NCBI GenBank assembly: GCA_963750995.1
Contig: CAVVST010000001.1
Location: forward strand, 186,001 to 250,000
Source of the DNA: CAVVST01 sp963750995
Lineage (GTDB): Bacteria > Acidobacteriota > Vicinamibacteria > Vicinamibacterales > UBA2999
DNA: 64,000 bases
Direction of reading: 5' to 3'
A program made the position numbers and the translations under genes. This document shows positions 51,806 through 59,209 of this stretch, one piece after another. Positions within the stretch are counted from its first letter, which is position 1. Each line of letters starts with the position of its first letter. The notes below the pieces were generated by a model, which did no database searches, had not been told where the DNA came from, and saw nothing but the letters and a program-made list of their open reading frames with translations.

Positions 51806-52441
51806 CTAAACCGTTCCGTACAACCGATCGCCGAAGTCGCCGAGTCCCGGGACGATGTACTTGCGCGCGTCGAGATGGCTGTCCACGACCGGCGTGTAGA
51901 CCGGCACGTCGGGATGCTGGCGTTCGACCAGCGCCACGCCGTCCGGGGCCGCGACGATGCAGATCATGCGGATGGTGCGCGCGCCGGCGGCCTTCATCAT
52001 GTCGATCGCCGCCACCGCGCTGCCGCCGGTCGCCAGCATCGGGTCGATCATCAGCACGTAGCTGTCGCGCAGGTCGGATGGCAGCTTCGAGTAGTACTTC
52101 GACGCGATCGCCGTCGCCTCGTCGCGCTGCAGTCCGATGTGGCCGACCCGCGCCGCCGGGAGCAGCTCGAGGACGGCGTCGAGCATCCCAAGGCCGGCGC
52201 GCAACACCGGCACGACGACGACATCGCCGCGCACCACGTTGCCTGAGGCAGGGCCGAGCGGCGTCGTGACCGTCCCGGCGATCGACGGGACATCGCGGAG
52301 CGCCTCGGCGGCGAGCAGCACGCTGATCCGATTGGCCGCGCGGCGGAACGCCGGCGGCTCGGTGCGCGTGTCGCGCAACTCCATCAGCGCGTCCTGCACC
52401 AGCGGATGGTTCACGATATGCAGCGGCACGGCAGATATCAT
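51806..52441 (-). CDS. upp: Uracil phosphoribosyltransferase
   Basis: Salvages uracil with PRPP to UMP. 211 residues, intact. PPAFRRAANRISVLLAAEAL, VPVLRAGLGMLDAV and the PRPP loop MIDPMLATGGSAVAAI are all present, as is the C-terminal uracil-binding GLGDFGDRLYGT. Divergent from the amidohydrolase gene; the 77-nt gap is a hairpin. Confidence 0.96.
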   Translation of the reverse strand: MISAVPLHIVNHPLVQDALMELRDTRTEPPAFRRAANRISVLLAAEALRDVPSIAGTVTTPLGPASGNVVRGDVVVVPVLRAGLGMLDAVLELLPAARVGHIGLQRDEATAIASKYYSKLPSDLRDSYVLMIDPMLATGGSAVAAIDMMKAAGARTIRMICIVAAPDGVALVERQHPDVPVYTPVVDSHLDARKYIVPGLGDFGDRLYGTV

Positions 52442-52444
52442 AAT

Positions 52445-52516
52445 GTGAAGTCTGAAGTTGGAAGTTTGAAGTTGGAAGTGCTTCCTTCCAACTTTTCACT
52501 TCACACTTCCAACTTG
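52445..52516. repeat. Hairpin built from short tandem-repeat arms, before the amidohydrolase
   Basis: The left arm repeats GAAGTTGGAAGTTTGAAGTT; the right arm has CTTCCAACTTTTCACTTCAC then ACTTCCAACTT. The arms pair with a 6-nt offset around TGCTTCC. It ends 2 nt before the ATG at 52519. It has the same design as 30437-30506 but different sequence. Confidence 0.7.
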
Positions 52517-52518
52517 AT

Positions 52519-53913
52519 ATGAAACCCGCCTTCGTCGCCCTGCTGCTGGTCGTCGCCATCGCGCTCGTCAAGGTCTCGACCCAGACCGGCGAGCGCCAGG
52601 TCTCGCTGGTCGTCGTCAACGGCACCGTCGTAACGATGGATGCGGCCGGGCGGGTGATTGCCGACGGCGCCGTCGCGGTGGAGGGGTCCGACATCGTGGC
52701 GGTCGACACGACCGAAGCGATCCAGCGCCAGTACCGCGGCACCGAGACGGTGAATGCCGGCGGGCAGGTGGTGATGCCCGGGCTGATCAACACCCACACC
52801 CACGCGCCCATGGTGTTGTTTCGCGGGCTGGCCGACGACCTGGCGCTGATGGAGTGGCTGACGAAGTACATTTTCCCGGCCGAGGCGAAGACCGTGTCAC
52901 CGGAGTTCGTCCGCGCCGGCACCCGGCTCGCGGCGCTCGAGATGATCCAGTCGGGTACGACGACCTACACCGACATGTATTACTTCGAGGAGGAAATCGC
53001 GAAGGAGACCAGGGCGGCCGGGTTGCGCGGCGTCCTCGGTCAGACCGTGATTCAGTTTCCCGTCGCCGATGCAAAGACCCCGGCAGACGCCCTTGTCCGC
53101 GCGGAGGCGTTCATCAACGCGTTCAAGGGCGATCCGCTGATTACGCCGGCGGTGGCGCCGCACGCGATGTACACGCTGGACGGTGCCACGCTGATGGCCG
53201 CGCGCGGCCTGGCGATGCGGCACGGCGTTCCGACGCTGATTCACCTCGCCGAAACACGCGACGAAGTGAAGACGGCGCAGGACCAGTACAAAGCGTCGCC
53301 TGTGGGCTACCTCGATCGACTGGGTTTCCTCGGTCCGGGTGTCCTGGCGGCGCACGCAGTCTGGGTGTCAGAGCCAGAGATCGCGACCCTGCGCCAGCGT
53401 GGAGTCGCCGTTTCGCACAACCCCGAGAGCAACATGAAGCTTGCCAGCGGCACCGCGCCGGTTCCGGGTTACCTGGCGGCGGGCGTCGCCCTGGGCCTTG
53501 GCACTGACGGCGCCGCCAGCAACAACGACCTCGACATGTTCGAGGCGATGCGGGTTGCGTCGCTGCTGCACAAACTGCAGTCCAACGATCCTCGCGCCGT
53601 GGGCGCGCGCACGGTCCTCGAGATGGCGACGATCGGCGGCGCGCGCGCACTCGGCATGGCGGATCGGATCGGTTCGCTCGAACCGGGCAAACGGGCGGAC
53701 CTGATCGTGGTGAGCATGACGTCGGCGAGGCAGACGCCGATGTACGACCCAGTCTCACACCTCGTGTACGTCACGCGTGGAGACGACGTCCGCACGTCGA
53801 TCGTCCACGGCAAGGTGCTGATGAGAGATCGGACGGTGCTGACCTTGAACGAGGGCTCAGTGCTGGCCGAGGCCCGTGGCTGGGCCGAGAAAGTTCGCGC
53901 CGCGGTCCGTTGA
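52519..53913 (+). CDS. Exported/membrane-anchored amidohydrolase (MtaD/SAH-deaminase-like)
   Basis: 464 residues of the AtzA/TrzN/MtaD subfamily: a TIM-barrel metal hydrolase that deaminates adenosine-type or related purines. Metal and active-site motifs: PGLINTHTHAPMVLFRG, HLAETRDE, LAAHAVWVS and LGTDGAASNNDLDMFEA. Unlike cytoplasmic MtaD, it has an N-terminal hydrophobic segment (AFVALLLVVAIALVKV), suggesting export. The neighbourhood (upp, hpt, rpiB, deoC) makes a nucleoside-degrading role plausible. Intact. Confidence 0.85.
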   Translation: MKPAFVALLLVVAIALVKVSTQTGERQVSLVVVNGTVVTMDAAGRVIADGAVAVEGSDIVAVDTTEAIQRQYRGTETVNAGGQVVMPGLINTHTHAPMVLFRGLADDLALMEWLTKYIFPAEAKTVSPEFVRAGTRLAALEMIQSGTTTYTDMYYFEEEIAKETRAAGLRGVLGQTVIQFPVADAKTPADALVRAEAFINAFKGDPLITPAVAPHAMYTLDGATLMAARGLAMRHGVPTLIHLAETRDEVKTAQDQYKASPVGYLDRLGFLGPGVLAAHAVWVSEPEIATLRQRGVAVSHNPESNMKLASGTAPVPGYLAAGVALGLGTDGAASNNDLDMFEAMRVASLLHKLQSNDPRAVGARTVLEMATIGGARALGMADRIGSLEPGKRADLIVVSMTSARQTPMYDPVSHLVYVTRGDDVRTSIVHGKVLMRDRTVLTLNEGSVLAEARGWAEKVRAAVR

Positions 53914-53978
53914 CCGGAGACCTGAAGGTCTCCGGCTACCAACCCTGGTAACACCGCCGGAGGCCTTCAGGCCTCCGG
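53914..53978. repeat. Paired palindromes at a convergent junction (GGAGACC/GGAGGCC arms)
   Basis: CCGGAGACCTGAAGGTCTCC (53914-53933, closing GG) and CCGGAGGCCTTCAGGCCTCC (53957-53976, closing GG). Both keep the TGAA/TTCA loop while the arms covary. The TGA stop of hpt (minus) is the loop of the second; the amidohydrolase TGA ends one base before the first. Confidence 0.75.
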
Positions 53979-54518
53979 GTTGTCCAATACGGCGATGTAC
54001 GGCAGGTTACGGTACTGCTCGGCGTAGTCCAGCCCGTAGCCGACCACGAACTTGTCCTCGATCGAGAAGCCGACGTATTCCACCTTCACGTCGGTCTGAC
54101 GCCGTGACGGTTTGCTGAGCAGGCAGGCCGTTCGCAGGCTGCGGGGCGCCCGCGCCCGAAGAATGTCCTGCAGGTAGGCGAGCGTCAGGCCGGTATCGAC
54201 GATGTCTTCGACGATGACGACGTCGCGTCCTTCGAGCCCCGAGTCGAGATCCTTGAGCAGCTGCACCTGCCCGGATGACGAGGTGCTCTTGCCGTAGCTC
54301 GATACCGCCAGAAAATCGAACGAGCACGGAACAGGCAGGTCGCGCGCCAGGTCGGAGAGGAACACGAATGCACCCTTGAGCACCGCGATGAGGTGGACGC
54401 CGCGGGGATGATCGCGCGCGATGTCGGCCGCCATGTCGCGCACGCGCTTCCGGATGTCGTCGGTCGAGATCAGAACGTCCACGTGTGGTTTGAGCCGGCT
54501 CGCACGCGAGAGTAACAT
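53967..54518 (-). CDS. hpt: Hypoxanthine phosphoribosyltransferase
   Basis: Salvages hypoxanthine/guanine with PRPP. 183 residues. VHLIAVLKGAFVFLSDLARD, SSYGKSTSSSGQVQLLKDLD (flexible loop) and the PRPP motif VVIVEDIVDTGLTL are diagnostic; the C-terminal YIAVLD is typical. It may start at an internal codon, since residues 1-12 are not conserved. Divergent from rpiB with 14 nt between ATGs. Confidence 0.94.
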   Translation of the reverse strand: MLLSRASRLKPHVDVLISTDDIRKRVRDMAADIARDHPRGVHLIAVLKGAFVFLSDLARDLPVPCSFDFLAVSSYGKSTSSSGQVQLLKDLDSGLEGRDVVIVEDIVDTGLTLAYLQDILRARAPRSLRTACLLSKPSRRQTDVKVEYVGFSIEDKFVVGYGLDYAEQYRNLPYIAVLDNPEA

Positions 54519-54532
54519 AGCGCTCTCGCCTG

Positions 54533-55153
54533 ATGAAACGCTTCCAGATGATCACAGAGGCGGATGCCCGCACGCTCGACTACGGCAGCACCGTCGTCCT
54601 GGTCGCCGGCGGGCACGTCACACCGCTGGCGCAGGACACGTTGAATGCGCGGCGTATCTCGATCGTGCGCGACGGACATGCCGGCGATGCCGAGTCGCTG
54701 GCGCCGAAGGCCGAGGTCAAGAACGTGGCAATTGCCGCCGATCACACCGGTGTCGCGTTGAAGAAGACGATCCTTCAACACCTGCGCGGACGCGGTGTCG
54801 CGGTCCACGATCTGGGCACCAATAGCAGCGAGCCGGTTGACTATCCCGATACCGCGGCGTCGGCGGCCGTCCAGGTGAGCCGCGGCGAAGCCGACGCCGG
54901 CATCGTCATCGACGGCGCCGGTCTCGGATCGACGATCGCGGCCAACAAGGTGGACGGCGTTCGCGCCGCCATGTGCCTGAACCAGACGCTCGCCCGGTAC
55001 GCCCGCCAGCACAACGGCGCGAACGTGCTCGCGCTCGGATCCACGCTCGTCACGCCGGAGGAGGCGCTCGGGATCGTCGATACGTTCATCGACACGCCGA
55101 TGCGGGAGCCGCGCTACATCCGGAGGCTGGCGAAGATCCGGGACCTCGAGTAA
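54533..55153 (+). CDS. rpiB: RpiB-type sugar-phosphate isomerase with N-terminal extension, microcompartment-cargo-like
   Basis: 206 residues, about 60 longer than plain RpiB. The isomerase part begins VKNVAIAADHTGVALKKTIL and has VHDLGTNSSEPVDYPDTA. The usual active-site C-G-x-G-x-G reads IDGAGLGSTIAANK, with Asp in place of Cys. The extension (ITEADARTLDYGSTVVLVAG, GHVTPLAQDTLNARRISIVR) is outside the standard RpiB fold. The stop overlaps the deoC ATG (TAATG). RpiB plus DeoC is the cargo pair reported for sugar-phosphate-utilising microcompartment loci, but no shell gene is in this window. Confidence 0.87.
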   Translation: MKRFQMITEADARTLDYGSTVVLVAGGHVTPLAQDTLNARRISIVRDGHAGDAESLAPKAEVKNVAIAADHTGVALKKTILQHLRGRGVAVHDLGTNSSEPVDYPDTAASAAVQVSRGEADAGIVIDGAGLGSTIAANKVDGVRAAMCLNQTLARYARQHNGANVLALGSTLVTPEEALGIVDTFIDTPMREPRYIRRLAKIRDLE

Positions 55154-56028
55154 TGCAGCCACCGGACATCCAGCGACTGATCCAGATCATCATCGAAGAG
55201 CTGGCGGCAGCCGGCCATGCGCCGGCGCCGGAACGCTGTTCCTGCCACTCCGTCCTGTCTGAATGCTGTCCCGAGCGGCTCCAGGGCATTCTCGACGCCG
55301 GCGCGACCCGCATAGGCCTCCATGCCTCAGGCGGCGCGACCAGCGGCGTCGCGGGGATGATCGATCACACGCTGCTCAAGCCGGATGCGACGCGGCAGGA
55401 GATAGAGACCCTCTGTCGCGAAGCGGCGCAGTACGAATTCGCCAGCGTGTGTGTGAATCCGACGTGGGTCGCGGTCTGCGCGCGCCTTCTGCACGGCACC
55501 AGGGTGAAGGTCTGTTCGGTGGTCGGGTTTCCGCTCGGCGCAAGCACCGCCGACACGAAGCACTTCGAGACGCGGCGCGCGATCTTCGACGGCGCCTGCG
55601 AAATCGACATGGTGATCAACGTCGGCGCGCTGAAGTCGGGGGATCTCCGGGTGGTGGAGCGCGACATCGAAGCGGTGACCGGCCCGTGTCGCGAGGCGGG
55701 CGCCGTCAGCAAGGTCATCATCGAGGCGGCGCTCCTGACCGACGAGGAGAAAGTGACCGCGTGCACGCTGGCGAAGGCGGCCGCGGCCGACTTCGTGAAG
55801 ACCTCGACCGGCTTTGGCCCGGGAGGCGCCACCGCGCACGACGTCGCGCTGATGCGCCGCGTCGTCGGGGAGGAGATGGGGGTCAAGGCCGCGGGAGGAG
55901 TACGCGACCTCGAGAGCCTCAAGGCGATGGTGGCGGCCGGCGCGACCCGCATCGGCGCCAGCGCCGGCGTCCGCATCGTCCAGGAATCGCGCGGCCAGCA
56001 GGCAACCGCACCCGCCAAGGGATACTGA
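55153..56028 (+). CDS. deoC: Deoxyribose-phosphate aldolase with N-terminal encapsulation-peptide-like helix
   Basis: 291 residues, about 70 longer than standard DeoC. The aldolase barrel has GMIDHTLLKPDATRQEIETL, VCSVVGFPLGASTADTK, EIDMVINVGALKSGD and the Schiff-base Lys in FVKTSTGFGPGGATAHDV, followed by VKAAGGVRDL. The N-terminus is an amphipathic helix, DIQRLIQIIIEELAAAG, then a Pro-rich linker and the Cys cluster CSCHSVLSECC. The helix-plus-linker layout is that of microcompartment encapsulation peptides (inference). Translationally coupled to rpiB. Confidence 0.93.
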   Translation: MQPPDIQRLIQIIIEELAAAGHAPAPERCSCHSVLSECCPERLQGILDAGATRIGLHASGGATSGVAGMIDHTLLKPDATRQEIETLCREAAQYEFASVCVNPTWVAVCARLLHGTRVKVCSVVGFPLGASTADTKHFETRRAIFDGACEIDMVINVGALKSGDLRVVERDIEAVTGPCREAGAVSKVIIEAALLTDEEKVTACTLAKAAAADFVKTSTGFGPGGATAHDVALMRRVVGEEMGVKAAGGVRDLESLKAMVAAGATRIGASAGVRIVQESRGQQATAPAKGY

Positions 56029-56033
56029 CGCGG

Positions 56034-56735
56034 ATGCGGCAGTTGACGATAGCGGCCGCGGTGTGGCTCAGTCTGTGTGCGCCGGCCGGCGCACAAACTG
56101 CCCCTCAAGCCGGGGAGCCCGACCGCCCCGGGCCTTGGGTCATCGACGTGCGCGGCGCCACCGTCTCGCTGCCGAGAGACGCCTCTTTCTTCCCGCCAAT
56201 TCCCTCGAGTACGGCTGTGCCTTCGCGCGGCTATGGCGTCGACGTCGGCGGTCACATGTACCTGCTGCAACTGGGGCCGGCCCGCATCGGTGTCGGCGCG
56301 ACGTGGCTTCGTGCGCGCGGAACGGCGTCGGCCGGGGATCGAGGCGAGAACAGTGACGGGTCTTCGGCGACCACGCTGGCCGTTACGCCAGACGTGGCGG
56401 CGCTGCTGACGGTGGTGGCGCCTCAGTTGTCGCTGAACTTCGGCTCGAGAGCCGGATGGAGTTATCTCAGCGCCGGCCTCGGGCGCGCTCAACTGTCCAC
56501 CCGGGCGTCATCCTTCGTCGACGAGGATGATGACGACGAGATCACGGCGGCGAGAGTGCTCGATCATGGCGGCCGATCCGCGATCAACTTCGGAGGTGGG
56601 GCGCGCTGGTTCGCCAAGCCGCGGATGGCGTTTTCGTTCGACGTGCGATTCCACATGATCGGCGCCGGCGGGGGAGAGAGGCCAACGCCGGGATCGACGC
56701 TGCTGGCGGCGGCCGTAGGCGTGTCACTCCGCTGA
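56034..56735 (+). CDS. Putative outer-membrane beta-barrel protein
   Basis: 233 residues, signal peptide (1-~21, ending AGAQ). The mature part alternates aromatic/hydrophobic residues (YGVDVGGHMYLLQLG, RIGVGATWLRARG, SLNFGSRAGWSYLSAGLGRA, MAFSFDVRFHMIGAG) with an acidic loop DEDDDDE and ends ALAVGVSLR-like, the pattern of an eight-stranded OMP. It starts 5 nt after deoC, so it may be co-transcribed. Function unknown. Confidence 0.72.
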   Translation: MRQLTIAAAVWLSLCAPAGAQTAPQAGEPDRPGPWVIDVRGATVSLPRDASFFPPIPSSTAVPSRGYGVDVGGHMYLLQLGPARIGVGATWLRARGTASAGDRGENSDGSSATTLAVTPDVAALLTVVAPQLSLNFGSRAGWSYLSAGLGRAQLSTRASSFVDEDDDDEITAARVLDHGGRSAINFGGGARWFAKPRMAFSFDVRFHMIGAGGGERPTPGSTLLAAAVGVSLR

Positions 56736-56847
56736 CACGAGCACGCGCACAATTGCACACCCTCTAACAGAAGCGTGCCTGCGCGGGGGGCCGGCGAGCC
56801 GAATCGTGCGGTTTTCCTCTGGCGCGGAGGTTGCGACGTGTGGGCCC

Positions 56848-57897
56848 ATGCATCGCCCTGTTCGGACATCTGGGTTTGCCGGGGCCATCGTCGCCGGAGC
56901 GCTGACCGCGTTGATCGCCGCGGGTGTGCCCGGGGGTGCGCTGCCGCCGCCGCTCCCGCTGTTCCCGGCCGACAACTGGTGGAACCTGGACATCTCGACG
57001 GCGCCCACGGATTCCGGCTCAGCGGGTTACATCGCCTTCATCAACAACGGGACCGTTCGCCGGATGCACCCTGACTTTGGCGGAGACGTGTCGCCCGGCA
57101 GCGTTCAAATCTACGGCTTCCCGTACCTCGTCGTCGACGGCGCCACGGCGAAGCAGCCGGTGACGTTTCAGTACTCCGCTGAGAGCGACGGTGTGAACCA
57201 TTCCACCAATACGAGCTATCCGTTCTATCCGATTCCGGCCGAGGCCATCACGCAGGCGCACTGGATCGAGGGCGGCGAGCCTGGCAATGTCGACCTGCGA
57301 AGCAGCAGCGATCGGCACCTGCTGATCGTCGATCGCGACAATCGCCATCTGTACGAGCTCTACAACGTGTTCCACGACGGTTCCGGGTGGCGCGCAGGGT
57401 CGGGCGCGTTCTTCGAGTTGAACGCCAACGGGCGGCGGCCGGACGGGTGGACGTCAGCCGACGCCGCCGGGCTCGCCATCCTGCCCGGGCTGGTCAGGCA
57501 CGACGAGGTGTTTGGCACGGACGAGATCCGCCACGCCTTCAGGGTCACCGTGCGGAGCACCAACGGCTCCGTCTATCCCGCCTCGCACCGCGCCGGGTCC
57601 CAGGCCGGTGCGCTCCCGATGGGGGCACGCGTGCGGCTGAAGGCCAGCCGCGACATCTCAGGATTCAGACCTGAAATCCAGAAGATCTTCCGCGCGATGA
57701 AGCGCTACGGTCTCATCGTCGCGGATAACGGGTCGGACCTGTATGTGAGCGGCACCTACGACACGCGCTGGGACAACGGGATCCTCAATCCCGCGTTTCG
57801 CTCGCTCACGGCCGACGACTTCGAGGTCGTTCAACTCGGCTACAAACCGCCGCAGCTTGCGCCGCCGACGAATCTCCGTATCGTCGCGACGCAGTAA
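56848..57897 (+). CDS. Secreted protein of unknown function
   Basis: 349 residues from the ATG at 56848 (an upstream start at 56806 is possible); signal-like segment SGFAGAIVAGALTALIAAG. Mature motifs: FPADNWWNLDISTAPTDSGS, HWIEGGEPGNVDLRSSSDRH, RSTNGSVYPASHRAGSQAGA, YGLIVADNGSDLYVSGTYDT. These recur in a family of large secreted proteins in soil bacteria without known activity. Intact. Confidence 0.75.
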   Translation: MHRPVRTSGFAGAIVAGALTALIAAGVPGGALPPPLPLFPADNWWNLDISTAPTDSGSAGYIAFINNGTVRRMHPDFGGDVSPGSVQIYGFPYLVVDGATAKQPVTFQYSAESDGVNHSTNTSYPFYPIPAEAITQAHWIEGGEPGNVDLRSSSDRHLLIVDRDNRHLYELYNVFHDGSGWRAGSGAFFELNANGRRPDGWTSADAAGLAILPGLVRHDEVFGTDEIRHAFRVTVRSTNGSVYPASHRAGSQAGALPMGARVRLKASRDISGFRPEIQKIFRAMKRYGLIVADNGSDLYVSGTYDTRWDNGILNPAFRSLTADDFEVVQLGYKPPQLAPPTNLRIVATQ

Positions 57898-57900
57898 AAC

Positions 57901-57953
57901 GTAGTGTCCGGCTTCAGCCGGACCGTGCTGGTCCGCCTGAAGCCGAACACTAC
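57901..57953. repeat. Paired palindromes at a convergent junction (CCGGC-TTCA-GCCGG type)
   Basis: 57901-57924 (GTAGT plus GTCCGGCTTCAGCCGGAC) and 57930-57953 (core GTCCGCCTGAAGCCGAAC plus ACTAC) face each other around GTGCT, making a cruciform-capable unit. The same 24-nt units occur at 27886-27950 in the opposite arrangement. Confidence 0.75.
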
Positions 57954-57974
57954 ATCCGGCGCCTAAGGCCAGGC

Positions 57975-58214
57975 TCAACGCCATCCTCTTGCGCGCCGCA
58001 GCTTCTGGAGCTGCATCACGTTCGAGCCCAGGGCAGACAGCCGTGCGCGATCGATCGAGAGCCCCTCCGCGACCGCCTGTGCCTCTGTAACGCCGGCGCG
58101 CTCCAGTTCCAGCGGACTGTAGCCAGCGGCAAATGCGACCTCCCGACCCGACGTCTGTCGCGGCTGCAGGCGCACCTGCGAACGGGTGAACCAGCGCCGG
58201 AGGATGCGCATCAT
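57975..58214 (-). CDS. Small ribosomal-protein-eL13-like protein
   Basis: 79 residues, strongly basic at both ends (RILRRWFTRSQVRLQPRQ, LQKLRRARGWR). The middle, AGYSPLELERAGVTEAQAVA followed by EGLSIDRARLSALGSNVMQL, follows the archaeal/eukaryotic L13e pattern: G-F-S-x-x-E-L-x-x-A-G, then A-x-x-x-G-I-x-x-D-x-R and N-x-x-x-L. Last gene of the molybdenum-hydroxylase operon, overlapping the FAD subunit stop by 4 nt. Such proteins are rarely discussed in bacteria; the role is unknown. Confidence 0.6.
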   Translation of the reverse strand: MMRILRRWFTRSQVRLQPRQTSGREVAFAAGYSPLELERAGVTEAQAVAEGLSIDRARLSALGSNVMQLQKLRRARGWR

Positions 58215-59209
58215 GGTGCGAGCTCCGTCAGAGCGCTGCGCACGAGCGTGTGGACCAGCGCGACCTTGTATTCGTTCTGCGCCAGTGGATGAGCGTCCGC
58301 AGTTGCCGCCCGTGCGGCTGCTTCGATCGTGGCCGCCGTCAGTCGTTCGCCGTCGACGGCCTGTTCCGCGGCGGCGCTCCGCCAGGGAACGGGCGCGACG
58401 CCACCGAGGACGACGCGGACATCGCGCACGACGCCCGATTCGAGGCGCAGTGCCGCCGCCACGCTGGCGAGGGCGAAGTCCCACGAGTTCCGCATGGCGT
58501 GTTTGATGAAAATCGAGCGCGTGCCCTCGCGCACCGGCACCATGACCTCAGCCAGTACTTCGTCGGGCTCAACACGGTGCATGACGGTGATGTTCTCGCT
58601 GGGTGGAACGAACAGATCCTGAAGGGAAAGCTCCCGCGGCGCCAGTCCATGGATCCGGACATTCGCACCGAGCGCGATGAGTGCAGGTGCGAGATCGGAG
58701 GGAGACACTGTGTAGCAGCGGCTGCCACCGAAGATGGCGTGCTCCTGGTTCATGCCGTGATGCGCGTCGCACTGAATGCCGCCGGCACGATAGCAATACC
58801 AGGGACCACGATAGTACGGACAGCGCGAGTCCTGCAGCAGGTTTCCACCCACTGTTCCCACGTTCCGGATTTGCGGGGTCGCCACGCGCGATGCCGCCGC
58901 AGCCAGCGCCGGACAGAGACGTCTAACGTCAGCACTTCGTTCCAGTGCGCCTACCGTAGCGAGTGCACCCACCGAGATTCGGTCGGCCCGGATATCCAGC
59001 ATGCCCAGTCCGGGGATCGTCTTGAGATTGATCACGAATCGCGGCGTGCGTCGGCGGAGTTTCAGCTGGTCGAGGAGATCGGTGCCTCCGGCCAGCAGGG
59101 AACAGTCGCCGGCGTGGCGGGCGGCAAGATCGCTGGCCTCTTCGAGGGAGCGCGGCGAGAGCAGCTCGAACGGGGCGGGCTCGTCGACGGCGATCTGCCA
59201 CATGCTCAT
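58211..59209 (-). CDS. FAD-binding subunit of a xanthine-oxidase-family hydroxylase, with 4Fe-4S loop
   Basis: 332 residues of the CoxM/XdhB/PaoB type. FAD motifs LLAGGTDLLDQLKLRRR and ATPQIRNVGTVGGNLLQDSR are present. Unlike simple CoxM, Cys130, 139, 147 and 165 (in DSRCPYYRGPWYCYRAGGIQ and the following SRCYTVSPSD) form an inserted loop like the 4Fe-4S loop of PaoB and 4-hydroxybenzoyl-CoA reductase. No export signal, so it would co-export with the Tat-borne partner. ATGA overlap with the large-subunit stop. Intact. Confidence 0.88.
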   Translation of the reverse strand: MSMWQIAVDEPAPFELLSPRSLEEASDLAARHAGDCSLLAGGTDLLDQLKLRRRTPRFVINLKTIPGLGMLDIRADRISVGALATVGALERSADVRRLCPALAAAASRVATPQIRNVGTVGGNLLQDSRCPYYRGPWYCYRAGGIQCDAHHGMNQEHAIFGGSRCYTVSPSDLAPALIALGANVRIHGLAPRELSLQDLFVPPSENITVMHRVEPDEVLAEVMVPVREGTRSIFIKHAMRNSWDFALASVAAALRLESGVVRDVRVVLGGVAPVPWRSAAAEQAVDGERLTAATIEAAARAATADAHPLAQNEYKVALVHTLVRSALTELAP

